NCBI GenBank assembly: GCA_041395865.1
Contig: JAWKZQ010000001.1
Span: 124,001 to 188,000 of the forward strand
Direction of reading: 5' to 3'
Origin: IMCC2047 sp041395865
Lineage (GTDB): Bacteria > Pseudomonadota > Gammaproteobacteria > Pseudomonadales > IMCC2047
Length of the DNA: 64,000 nucleotides
Position numbers and translations under genes: made by a program. The notes under the pieces were generated by a model that was given only the letters and a program-made list of their open reading frames with translations, was not told the origin of the DNA and did not search any database. Every line of letters starts with the position of its first letter. Position 1 is the stretch's first letter. Shown here piece by piece: positions 1-7,025 of the stretch.

Positions 1-377
1 ACCGAGCCGTGATCCTCGGCACCGAGAGCTTTGGCAAAGGCTCCGTTCAAACGGTGCTGCCCCTAACCGATGAAAGCGCCCTGAAACTGACCACGGCCCG
101 CTATTACACCCCAAGCGGGCGCTCCATCCAGGCCGAGGGCATCACGCCTGATCTGTTTGTTGAAACGACCCGGGTCACCACCAACAGCGATCCCGCCCTG
201 CGCATCAAGGAAGCCGATCTCAAGGGGCACCTCAGCAACGGAAACGAGCAGGCCCGCGAGGAAATCAGTCATGACGAGATCGCCCTGGCGGAACGAGACT
301 TCCAACTCTACGAGGCCCTCAACCTGCTTAAAGGGCTGCACATTATCAACAAGTCATCTGCCATCACGGCCGACTAG
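1..377 (+). CDS. S41 C-terminal processing protease, 3' fragment
   Basis: C-terminal part of a CtpA/Prc-type serine protease of the cell envelope; the gene starts before the window. The open frame runs in from the left edge (codons start at base 3). The first residues contain GTESFGKGSVQTV, the motif carrying the lysine of the Ser-Lys dyad in S41 proteases; the serine lies upstream and is not visible. After the catalytic domain comes a tail of about 75 residues that ends with an alpha-helical, acidic segment. The next gene starts 2 bp after the stop and encodes a YibQ-like deacetylase. CtpA-YibQ adjacency, usually behind an EnvC-type protein, is common in gammaproteobacteria and suggests a role in peptidoglycan remodelling. 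A GTG at base 9 is in frame but is an internal valine, not a start. Confidence 0.9.
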   Translation, partial: RAVILGTESFGKGSVQTVLPLTDESALKLTTARYYTPSGRSIQAEGITPDLFVETTRVTTNSDPALRIKEADLKGHLSNGNEQAREEISHDEIALAERDFQLYEALNLLKGLHIINKSSAITAD

Positions 378-379
378 GC

Positions 380-1261
380 ATGTTTCGCACTTACCTGCTG
401 TTTTGCCTTGCGCTATTCGCCCCTGCCGGGGCGTTAGCCGATTCCATTGAGCAGGCATCCATCACCATCATTATCGACGACCTGGGCAACAACCTGCGCG
501 ACGGGCAACGTGCCCTCGCCCTGCCCGGCCCGGTGACCTATGCCATCCTGCCCTTCCTGCCACACAGCCGTAAACTGGCGGAACAGGCACACCGCCAAGG
601 CAAAGAGGTGATGCTGCATATGCCGATGGACAATAGCCATGACCGGCCCATCGGCCCCGGTGGCCTGACCCTGAAACAGGGCCGCCAGGATTACCAGGCG
701 CGTTTCCAGCGCGCGATTGCTGCCACCCCCCATATCAAGGGTATCAACAACCACATGGGCAGCCGCCTGACCACCAACCCGGAACGCATGCAATGGCTGA
801 TGCAGACCCTCAAGGAATACCCCCTCTACTTTGTCGACAGCCGCACCAGCGCCGCATCGGTTGCCGCAACGGCGGCGGCAGACAACCAGATACCAAACCT
901 GGAGCGTGACATTTTCCTGGATCACGAGCCCAATGTGGACTTTATCGACCGGCAGTTTAAAAAACTGATCAAGGTTGCCCGCAAAAAAGGCAGCGCTGTG
1001 GCCATTGGCCACCCGTATCCAAGTACGCTGGGTTATCTGGAGAACGTGCTCCCAAAGCTGGATGCGATGGGTATTCGACTGGTGACGCCCTCGGGGCTGA
1101 TCGCGCTTCGAAGCCCCCCTTCACCAGAAAAAAATGCTACGCAAGTGGCGTCCAGCCGCGAGACTGCCCCCAAAGCCCTGCTCGCCAATGCACCACCAGA
1201 GAAGGCTAATCGCTGCCAAATAACCGAGCTTGCCGAATTCACTCGGGTCAAATGCAGCTAA
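380..1261 (+). CDS. Divergent polysaccharide deacetylase family protein (YibQ-like)
   Basis: Secreted protein of 293 residues in the divergent polysaccharide deacetylase family (YibQ, DUF610). Residues 1-20 form a signal peptide ending in ALA. The family motifs are visible: IIIDDLGNN with the paired aspartates at residues 33-34, HMPMD, GINNHMGSRLT and FVDSRT. These match the metal site of NodB-fold deacetylases, although no activity has been firmly established for this branch. After about residue 240 the protein continues as a Pro/Ala/Ser-rich tail with two cysteines, longer than the usual family C-terminus. It lies 2 bp after the CtpA-type protease and is very probably cotranscribed with it, which points to envelope or peptidoglycan maintenance. 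The exact substrate is unknown. Confidence 0.85.
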   Translation: MFRTYLLFCLALFAPAGALADSIEQASITIIIDDLGNNLRDGQRALALPGPVTYAILPFLPHSRKLAEQAHRQGKEVMLHMPMDNSHDRPIGPGGLTLKQGRQDYQARFQRAIAATPHIKGINNHMGSRLTTNPERMQWLMQTLKEYPLYFVDSRTSAASVAATAAADNQIPNLERDIFLDHEPNVDFIDRQFKKLIKVARKKGSAVAIGHPYPSTLGYLENVLPKLDAMGIRLVTPSGLIALRSPPSPEKNATQVASSRETAPKALLANAPPEKANRCQITELAEFTRVKCS

Positions 1262-1302
1262 ACCCGCTTTTTAATCAAAATACACAGCCAAGGCCACCCA
1301 CG

Positions 1303-2151
1303 ATGATTGACCAGGAACTTCAACAAATCCAGCAAGTTTACGACCTGCTCACCGAATTTTTGGTGAATTACAGCTTCCAGCTGGTAGGCGCCATTATTAT
1401 TTTCCTGATCGGCCTGTTTGTGGCCAAGAAGGTTGCCAAGCTGATTTTACGCCTCTGTGAAAAGCACCAGCTGGATATCACCCTCTCGAACTTTATTGCC
1501 AATACCCTGCGCATCATTGTCATTATCATGGCCGCCGTGATCGCGCTCGGCAAAGTCGGTATCAGCGTCACCCCGATGGTTGCCGCTATCGGCGCACTGT
1601 CTCTCGGTGCCGGGCTGGCCGTTCAGGGGCTGCTTTCCAACTACGGCGCCGGTTTGACGATTATCGTCACCCGCCCCTTTGTCATCGGCAATACCATCAG
1701 CGTGCAGGGCGTCACCGGCCTGGTCAAGGACATCAGCCTCGGTTATACCATCCTGACCAACGAGGACGGCGTGGAAATCACCATTCCCAACAAGCATATT
1801 GTCGGCGAAATCCTGCACAACTCCTTCGCCAATACCCTGGTGGATAGCAGCATCGGTATCAGCTACGACGCTGACCCCGATAAGGCCATTGCGGTGATTC
1901 AGCAATGCCTCAAGGAAATGAATCCGGTATCGCAGGACCCAGCACCACAGGTCGGGATTGATAACTTCGGCGACAGTGCCATTGAAATCGGCGTGCGCTA
2001 TTGGGTGCCGACCGAAACCTATTTCAATAACAAATACCAGACCAACCTGAGAATCTTCAAAGCCCTGCAACAGGCCAATATCACCATTCCCTTCCCGCAA
2101 CGGGAAGTACGCCTGCTTAACCAGGAAAAAGCAGCGAGTTCTGATGTATAA
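1303..2151 (+). CDS. MscS family mechanosensitive ion channel
   Basis: Small-conductance mechanosensitive channel of the inner membrane, 282 residues, the usual length for the compact MscS type. It relieves turgor on hypo-osmotic shock. Three hydrophobic helices occupy the first 115 residues, and the third is the typical Gly/Ala-rich pore helix (LSLGAGLAVQGLLSNYGAG). The beta domain follows with TILTNEDGVEITIPNKHIV, then the mixed alpha/beta C-terminus. An upstream ATG at 1252 is in frame but would overlap the previous gene and add a polar leader unlike the family. The ATG at 1303, preceded by AAGG about 9 bp away, is preferred. The last 8 bp overlap the start of the next gene. Confidence 0.9.
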   Translation: MIDQELQQIQQVYDLLTEFLVNYSFQLVGAIIIFLIGLFVAKKVAKLILRLCEKHQLDITLSNFIANTLRIIVIIMAAVIALGKVGISVTPMVAAIGALSLGAGLAVQGLLSNYGAGLTIIVTRPFVIGNTISVQGVTGLVKDISLGYTILTNEDGVEITIPNKHIVGEILHNSFANTLVDSSIGISYDADPDKAIAVIQQCLKEMNPVSQDPAPQVGIDNFGDSAIEIGVRYWVPTETYFNNKYQTNLRIFKALQQANITIPFPQREVRLLNQEKAASSDV

Positions 2152-2410
2152 GCTCACAGAAATTTTTGGCTGGCTGAACCTGGTGGCCGCTGCCGCCGGG
2201 CTCGTCGCCACGCCACTGGTTCAGCTACCTCAGAAACTGAACCCAGGCGCGCTGGTGTTTATTCTGGTTTTGATGGGGATTGTATCCGCCGCGATGATTT
2301 TTGCTTCCCGACAGAAAGCGGCCGGTACAGATATAGGCGACAAGGCCTACCCGGCAACGCTGGCGGCCTATGTCTTATGGGCGGTGCTGGCTTTTAACTG
2401 GTTCGGTTAA
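2144..2410 (+). CDS. Small hypothetical membrane protein
   Basis: Protein of 88 residues that I cannot assign to a named family. It has three predicted membrane segments: residues 8-28, about 35-53 and about 70-87, separated by short polar loops (SRQKAAGTDIGDKAYPA). The ATG overlaps the end of the MscS gene by 8 bp, so translation is probably coupled and the two proteins are made together. This suggests, but does not prove, a function linked to the channel or the membrane under osmotic stress. It ends 5 bp before the convergent DUF2959 gene, with no clear terminator between them. Confidence 0.65.
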   Translation: MYKLTEIFGWLNLVAAAAGLVATPLVQLPQKLNPGALVFILVLMGIVSAAMIFASRQKAAGTDIGDKAYPATLAAYVLWAVLAFNWFG

Positions 2411-2415
2411 AACCG

Positions 2416-3063
2416 TTACTGCTTCATCGCGCGGATAAATTTATCGGACTCCTGAATCGAGCGCTGCATATCGGTCACCAGACGGTCGATATCGGCTTTG
2501 ATGCCCGCAAACTCGCCTTTCAGCAAGCCGATTGCCCGGGCGTTCAGGTTATGCTTCAGGTACAGGGTATTATCCAGCAATGCAGATAATACCGGCTGCA
2601 TACGCGACTCGGCCCGTTTCAGGCTTGTCCTGAGTTCCTTATAGCGGCTTCGGGTTTCAGCCAGGGCTCTGGCGCTTTCTGCACGCAGACTGGTGCTGGT
2701 GTACTGGCCCAGCTCCTCTTCCCACTCATCAAACAGGGCGTCGGCCACATCCTCAACCTTACGGATATGTTCACTCACCTCGTTGGCCGCCGCTTCGCTG
2801 CGGTCATATTCCTTCTGCAGCTTATTGTAGGCTGCCTCCAGCTCGCCGCCCTCAAAGTTCACCACAGAACGAAACTGATCCAGCGCATTAAGGAATTGCG
2901 CCTGCGCTTCATCCTGCGCATCGCGCGTATCTTCTACCCGGTCGACAAGGATGTCACGCTTATGAACGCCCACCTTTTCCATTGCAGAGTAATAGGCACT
3001 CTGGCAGCCCGCCATTAGCAAAGGCGTTAGGCCTAACGCACAGATTAGCAGTAATTTCCTCAT
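2416..3063 (-). CDS. DUF2959 family lipoprotein
   Basis: Predicted lipoprotein of 215 residues. The N-terminal signal ends in a lipobox, LLMAGCQS, with the acylated cysteine at about residue 20. The rest is largely helical and charged, with heptad-like stretches consistent with a coiled coil (around residues 50-120 and 130-200). Sequence features such as SAYYSAMEKVGVHKRDILVDRV match the DUF2959 family, widespread in marine gammaproteobacteria and of unknown function. It stands alone on the minus strand, converging with the MscS pair. Its upstream region is the structured non-coding segment at 3121-3339, so promoter and 5' leader are probably within or beside that element. Confidence 0.8.
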   Translation of the reverse strand: MRKLLLICALGLTPLLMAGCQSAYYSAMEKVGVHKRDILVDRVEDTRDAQDEAQAQFLNALDQFRSVVNFEGGELEAAYNKLQKEYDRSEAAANEVSEHIRKVEDVADALFDEWEEELGQYTSTSLRAESARALAETRSRYKELRTSLKRAESRMQPVLSALLDNTLYLKHNLNARAIGLLKGEFAGIKADIDRLVTDMQRSIQESDKFIRAMKQ

Positions 3064-3120
3064 CTTATTCCTTAACCTTCATTGAGTTGTGATCCGTCAT
3101 GACGTAACCATAAATAATCC

Positions 3121-3339
3121 TTTGCGGAGCCGCAATCCCCCTTTACGCAGCCGAGGATTACGGGTTTCAGCCGGAAAAAGGCGAAGACTGTTTGAACCTG
3201 AAAGGCGAGCTCCGCCGCGCCGGCTGAAACCCAAACACGCAGGGCATCCCGCAAAGCGGGACAAGTAGCAGGGTCGAGGAGTGATTGATAAGGGTGGAAA
3301 CCAAGCCCCTCCCTTATCTCGTATGAATGCGAGACTGAG
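3121..3339. repeat. Structured non-coding segment with five inverted repeats
   Basis: The stretch between hisF and the DUF2959 gene contains no credible gene but is packed with inverted repeats: TTGCGG/CCGCAA (3122-3135), a perfect 13-bp pair GGGTTTCAGCCGG / CCGGCTGAAACCC (3162-3174 with 3220-3232), TCCCGC/GCGGGA (3247-3252 with 3256-3261), GATAAGGG/CCCTTATC (3287-3294 with 3311-3318) and TCTCG/CGAGA (3317-3321 with 3330-3334). Such density suggests a folded RNA or a small palindromic repetitive element rather than a plain intergenic spacer. A frame stays open through it on the minus strand (to 3072), but it lacks a proper start and overlaps hisF, so I do not call it a gene. I saw no second copy in this window. 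Confidence 0.5.
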
Positions 3340-3345
3340 AAGACG

Positions 3346-4125
3346 TTAGAAGTCCTCGCGAACCTCAATGCCCTTTGATGCCATATAGGCCTTGGCCTCG
3401 GGAACCGTGTGCTCACCAAAGTGGAAAATACTGGCGGCCAGCACCGCATCGGCCTTGCCTTTGGTCACACCTTCAACCAGGTGGTCGAGATTACCGACAC
3501 CCCCGGAAGCAATAATCGGCACGTGCACAGCTTCGCTGATGGCGCAGGTCAATTCATTATCGAATCCAATTTTGGTGCCGTCGCGATCCATACTCGTTAG
3601 CAGGATTTCACCGGCACCGTAGTCGACCATCTTTTTGGCCCACTCAATCGCATCCAGGCCGGTTGGCTTGCGGCCGCCGTGGGTAAAAATTTCCCAGCGG
3701 TTAGGCTCGCCTTCGGCGCTGACCTTTTTTGCATCAATCGCCACCACAATGCACTGGGCGCCGAATTTCTGCGAGGCTTCACGTACGAATTCTGGGTTCA
3801 CAACCGCAGCAGTGTTGATACCCACCTTATCAGCGCCAGCATTCAGCATACGGCGGATATCTTCCACCGTACGAATGCCACCACCCACAGTCAGCGGGAT
3901 AAACACCTGACTGGCAATATCCTCGACCACATGCACCATGGTGTCGCGATCTTCATGGCTGGCGGTAATATCCAGGAAAGTGATCTCGTCGGCACCCTGC
4001 TCATCATAGCGCTTGGCAATTTCCACCGGGTCACCGGCATCGCGGATTTCCACAAACTGGACACCCTTAACAACGCGTCCGTTATCCACATCAAGACAGG
4101 GAATAATACGTTTTGCCAAACCCAT
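3346..4125 (-). CDS. hisF: Imidazole glycerol phosphate synthase, cyclase subunit
   Basis: HisF, 259 residues (family about 255). With HisH it converts PRFAR and the ammonia from glutamine into imidazole glycerol phosphate and AICAR, the fifth step of histidine synthesis and a link to purines. The TIM barrel is complete: RIIPCLDVDNGRVVKG carries the catalytic aspartate near residue 11, VVAIDAKKV the second near residue 130. Phosphate-binding loops VGGGIRT and ASGGVGN are present. It is the last gene of the minus-strand order hisB-hisH-hisA-hisF, 22 bp after hisA. Sequence quality is good here, unlike the neighbouring hisA. Confidence 0.97.
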   Translation of the reverse strand: MGLAKRIIPCLDVDNGRVVKGVQFVEIRDAGDPVEIAKRYDEQGADEITFLDITASHEDRDTMVHVVEDIASQVFIPLTVGGGIRTVEDIRRMLNAGADKVGINTAAVVNPEFVREASQKFGAQCIVVAIDAKKVSAEGEPNRWEIFTHGGRKPTGLDAIEWAKKMVDYGAGEILLTSMDRDGTKIGFDNELTCAISEAVHVPIIASGGVGNLDHLVEGVTKGKADAVLAASIFHFGEHTVPEAKAYMASKGIEVREDF

Positions 4126-4147
4126 GAGATTGCCTCTCTTTCAAATC

Positions 4148-4894
4148 TTAGGAAGTGAGCTCATCGCTCAGTTGCTGGGCTTCAGATAAATCCAGCGTGC
4201 CTTCGTAAATCGCCCGACCGGTAATCGCACCGCAAATCCCGGTATCAGCCACCTTCGCCAGCGCGCGAACATCGTCGATATTGGTAACACCACCGGAAGC
4301 AATGACGTCAATACCACACTCCTGTGCCAGGCGCGCGGTGGCTTCCACGTTAACCCCCTGCATCATGCCATCACGGCTGATATCGGTATAAACAATGGCG
4401 CTCACGCCTGCTTCCTTGAATTGCTTGGCCAGCTCAATCACATCAACGTCGGTCACTTCCGCCCAGCCATCGATCGCCACTTTGCCGTCTTTGGCATCCA
4501 AGCCCACGATGATATGCCCGGGAAAACGTTTGCAGGCTTCAAACACAAATTCAGGCTCTTTAACGGCTTTGGTGCCGATAATCACATACTGCACACCAGC
4601 ATCCAGATAAGCTTGAATGGTTTCAAAGGAGCGGATACCGCCACCAATCTGAATGGGTAGCTCCGGATACGCCTCAGCGATTGCTTTCACGATGCCACCG
4701 TTTACCGGCTCTCCGGCAAAGGCACCGTTCAGAGTCCACCAGGTGCAAACGACGTGCGCCAGCGTTAACCCGGTCTGCCAACGCCATCGCAGCAGGGTCG
4801 TCGGAAAATACCGTGGAATCTTCCATGCGGCCCTTGCAGCAGACGCACGCATTAGTAGGCCGTCCTTTAAATCAATCGCAGGAATAATCAGCAT
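4148..4894 (-). CDS. hisA: ProFAR isomerase HisA, with internal compensated frameshift
   Basis: HisA isomerises ProFAR to PRFAR (fourth-stage step of histidine synthesis). The start (MLIIPAIDLKDG) and everything from NGAFAGEPVNGG onward match the family. The segment between, about residues 13-53, does not. Read in another frame, that DNA gives GRMEDSTVFSDDPAAMAL and GARRLHLVD, the expected HisA sequence. Three small insertions explain this: about 4 bp near 4857, one G near 4837 and one T near 4731. Together they add 6 bp, so the frame is restored and no stop appears. The predicted protein would lose the conserved loop after strand 1. HisH overlaps it by TAATG. Because the lost sequence is perfectly preserved at codon level, sequence error is the likelier cause than decay. 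Confidence 0.85.
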   Translation of the reverse strand: MLIIPAIDLKDGLLMRASAARAAWKIPRYFPTTLLRWRWQTGLTLAHVVCTWWTLNGAFAGEPVNGGIVKAIAEAYPELPIQIGGGIRSFETIQAYLDAGVQYVIIGTKAVKEPEFVFEACKRFPGHIIVGLDAKDGKVAIDGWAEVTDVDVIELAKQFKEAGVSAIVYTDISRDGMMQGVNVEATARLAQECGIDVIASGGVTNIDDVRALAKVADTGICGAITGRAIYEGTLDLSEAQQLSDELTS

Positions 4895-5544
4895 TAACAG
4901 TTACCATCCCAATTTACAAAATTACGTAGCAGTTGCAGGCCCGCACGCTGGCTCTTTTCCGGGTGGAACTGCACTGCAAAAATATTATCGCGATAAATCG
5001 CTGCCGCGAATTTTTCGCCGTATTCGCCTTCACCCGCCACTTCATCCGGGTTTGCTGCTTTCACATAATAGCTGTGCACAAAATAAAAACGCGAATCGTT
5101 GGGAATCCCGGCCCATAGCGGGTGCGCTACCGTTTGATGCACGCGGTTCCATCCCATATGCGGCACTTTAAGCTTGTTCCCCTCGGCATCCTTAAGGTCG
5201 TCGCCGAAGAACAGGCTGTTGCCCTTGAATAACCCCAGGCAATCAACGCCGCCGTTTTCTTCACTGTGCTCCATCAGCGACTGGATACCCACGCAAATGG
5301 CCAACAAAGGCTTTTGCCCGGCCACTTCGGCGACCAGTTGATCAAAACCCTGGCGGCGAATTTCAGCCATACAGTCGCGGATCGCACCAACACCGGGCAG
5401 CAGAATGCGGTCGGTCTGGCGAATCACATCCGGGTCAGAACTTACCACCACCTCAGCACCGTCAGCCACATGCTCCAGGGCTTTGCCCGCTGAGTGCAAA
5501 TTCCCCATGCCATAATCAATCACGCCGATACGACTGGTCGCCAT
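4894..5544 (-). CDS. hisH: Imidazole glycerol phosphate synthase, glutaminase subunit
   Basis: HisH, 216 residues, a class I glutamine amidotransferase that feeds ammonia to HisF. The nucleophile is Cys84 in LAICVGIQSL, within the usual elbow. The oxyanion strand precedes it with LLPGVGAIRDCM, and QFHPEKS near residue 193 supplies His and Glu of the triad. The start follows a purine-rich site about 8 bp upstream. Its stop overlaps the hisA start in TAATG, so translation is coupled. It lies 57 bp after hisB, across the hairpin described at 5581-5616. Confidence 0.96.
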   Translation of the reverse strand: MATSRIGVIDYGMGNLHSAGKALEHVADGAEVVVSSDPDVIRQTDRILLPGVGAIRDCMAEIRRQGFDQLVAEVAGQKPLLAICVGIQSLMEHSEENGGVDCLGLFKGNSLFFGDDLKDAEGNKLKVPHMGWNRVHQTVAHPLWAGIPNDSRFYFVHSYYVKAANPDEVAGEGEYGEKFAAAIYRDNIFAVQFHPEKSQRAGLQLLRNFVNWDGNC

Positions 5545-5580
5545 TTGATTTCCTCGCCTGATGTTAGTCTTTGTGTAGGG

Positions 5581-5616
5581 TCAAAACAGAAAAGGCACCC
5601 GTTACAGGGTGCCTTT
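5581..5616 (-). terminator. Hairpin at the end of hisB
   Basis: On the minus strand, AAAGGCACCC and GGGTGCCTTT form a 10-bp stem around a 5-base loop (5591-5615), followed by TTCTGTTTTGA. The hisB stop codon lies inside the loop. The uridine tract is interrupted, so termination may be partial, which would lower hisHAF expression relative to hisB, or the hairpin may protect the 3' end. Confidence 0.5.
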
Positions 5617-6195
5617 CGTGGAAGGCATTTTACCCGCCATCCGGGGATCTTCCTCAAGCGCCATGCGCAGTGCGCGACCAAAGGCCTTGAACACCGTCTC
5701 GGCCTGGTGGTGGGTATTCTTGCCACGCAGGTTATCGATGTGCAACGTCACCATGGCGTGGTTTGTGAAACCCTGGAAGAACTCATAGAAAAGCTCGCAA
5801 TCAAAACCGCCCACACTGGCGCGGGTGAAAGGCACATCCATAAACAGGCCGGGACGCCCGGAAAAATCAATCACAACCCGAGATAAGGCTTCATCCAGCG
5901 GCACATAGGCATGCCCATAGCGGCGAAGTCCCTTCTTGTCGCCCACCGCCTTGGCAAAGGCCTGGCCGAGGGTGATTCCCAGGTCTTCAGCTGTGTGGTG
6001 ATCATCAATGTGCAGGTCGCCCACCGCCTTGATTTTCAGGTCAATCATGCCGTGACGCGCCACCTGGTCAAGCATGTGCTCCAGGAAATGCAGCCCGGTT
6101 TCAAAATCCGACGTTCCGGCACCGTCAAGATTAATCTCAACCTCAATCTGGGTTTCAAGGGTATCGCGTTTTACGCTGGCCTTACGTTCAGCCAT
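5602..6195 (-). CDS. hisB: Imidazoleglycerol-phosphate dehydratase
   Basis: HisB of the monofunctional type, 197 residues, removing water from imidazole glycerol phosphate in histidine synthesis. The paired metal-binding motifs are present: HFLEHMLDQVARHG, HIDDHHTAEDLG, FFQGFTNHAMVTLH and KNTHHQAETVFKAFGRALR. There is no fused histidinol-phosphatase domain, unlike E. coli HisB. An ATG 12 bp further upstream (6207) is in frame, but the ATG at 6195 has GGAG six bases away and fits the family start. First gene of the hisB-H-A-F run, with a good -10 element about 50 bp upstream. Confidence 0.96.
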   Translation of the reverse strand: MAERKASVKRDTLETQIEVEINLDGAGTSDFETGLHFLEHMLDQVARHGMIDLKIKAVGDLHIDDHHTAEDLGITLGQAFAKAVGDKKGLRRYGHAYVPLDEALSRVVIDFSGRPGLFMDVPFTRASVGGFDCELFYEFFQGFTNHAMVTLHIDNLRGKNTHHQAETVFKAFGRALRMALEEDPRMAGKMPSTKGTL

Positions 6196-6245
6196 GATTT
6201 TCTCCAATTGCGCGCCCTCAGCACGGGCTCCGACTAAAAGCGCGT

Positions 6246-6251
6246 ATTATA
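6246..6251 (-). promoter_or_regulatory. Candidate -10 element for hisB
   Basis: On the minus strand the sequence reads CCTTATAATACG, a perfect TATAAT 50 bp upstream of the hisB start. No clear -35 hexamer is seen at 16-18 bp. The same layout, a TATAAT 35-60 bp before the start, recurs before rpiA, ygfA, hslO and dsbB in this window. Confidence 0.45.
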
Positions 6252-6272
6252 AGGCCTAGCGGCAAATCAAGG

Positions 6273-7025
6273 CTAGTGGCAATCCCGGGTTATCACCGCA
6301 CTCGGGTGCCGAATCAGTATCGAAGCCCTGTCTTTCTGCCAGGAGACCCAGCCGCGTACCTCCAGCTCACACCCCAGGTAAGCATCCAGATCCGGGAAAT
6401 AACGGAGATTAGACTTGGCGATACGGACATCGACGCCAGAGCCTGCGGCAAGACGGGCATATTTACGGCTGTACTTGATCGCCTCTGGAGTAAGCCGCAC
6501 CCGTTGCCAGCCCTGGCGCTTTTCAGCCAGCAATTGTGGTAACAGCAGCGGGCGGTAATCCGGCATTCCCCAGATACCCAGCTCTTTTGCTTCGGCCTGT
6601 CCTTCAGCCAACTGCAAGCGCGCCTGGTATTTAAGGTTAGGCGGATGAATACTCAGCACAGCCAGGCCGTTGGCCAGCAGTCGCTCATTCAGCAAGTCGC
6701 CATCCCGGTCAAACAGGTAATAGAGCCAGCGTCCGTATTTATCCCGTTTTTCCCGATCCTCTTCAAGGCGCACCCGCTGTCCTTCGATACGCTGTTTCAG
6801 CCAACGTTTTGCCGCTTCGCCGCCGGGTTCGGCCGCCCGCTTTTTACCGGCCACTTCGGGCGTGTTAATCGCCAGCAAACGCACATGCCGCCGATCCTCA
6901 AGAATAACGGTATCGCCATCCAGCACATGCGCAACGCGAGCCCACTCCGCCTGTGCGGCGCTACAGAAAAGAAGAAAAAGCCAGATATAGCGGCTTGCAG
7001 ACAAAACCGTTCTGGTTCGGGTCAT
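6273..7025 (-). CDS. Secreted thermonuclease (SNase-like) family protein
   Basis: Protein of 250 residues with a signal peptide (hydrophobic IWLFLLFCSAAQA, cleavage near residue 26) and a staphylococcal nuclease-like OB fold. VAHVLDGDTVILEDRRHVRL begins the domain; RLLAINTPEV carries the Arg and Glu positions of the SNase active site, with Asn where Staphylococcus has Asp40; KYGRWLYYLF carries the second Arg. A C-terminal extension of about 80 residues (from PDYRPLLLP) forms another small beta-rich region. It abuts the preceding ubiquinone gene exactly, stop next to start, so it is probably in the same transcript. A nuclease of the periplasm or outside is likely; the physiological substrate is unknown. 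Confidence 0.85.
   Translation of the reverse strand: MTRTRTVLSASRYIWLFLLFCSAAQAEWARVAHVLDGDTVILEDRRHVRLLAINTPEVAGKKRAAEPGGEAAKRWLKQRIEGQRVRLEEDREKRDKYGRWLYYLFDRDGDLLNERLLANGLAVLSIHPPNLKYQARLQLAEGQAEAKELGIWGMPDYRPLLLPQLLAEKRQGWQRVRLTPEAIKYSRKYARLAAGSGVDVRIAKSNLRYFPDLDAYLGCELEVRGWVSWQKDRASILIRHPSAVITRDCH

Noticed and set aside
434..1012. Minus-strand frame of 192 codons antisense to the YibQ-like gene
   Set aside because: Shadow of a gene with clear motifs on the other strand.
1252..1302. Upstream start for the MscS gene
   Set aside because: It overlaps the previous gene and adds a polar leader absent from the family; ATG 1303 has its own ribosome site.
3072..3449. Minus-strand frame of 125 codons overlapping the end of hisF
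   Set aside because: Half lies in another frame of hisF and the rest in the structured repeat; no start or domain.
4148..4894. hisA as a true pseudogene
   Set aside because: No stop codon, the insertions sum to a multiple of three, and the correct sequence is intact in the next frame; sequence error is more likely.
4653..5171. Plus-strand frame of 172 codons antisense to hisA and hisH
   Set aside because: Antisense shadow, partly created by the hisA insertions.
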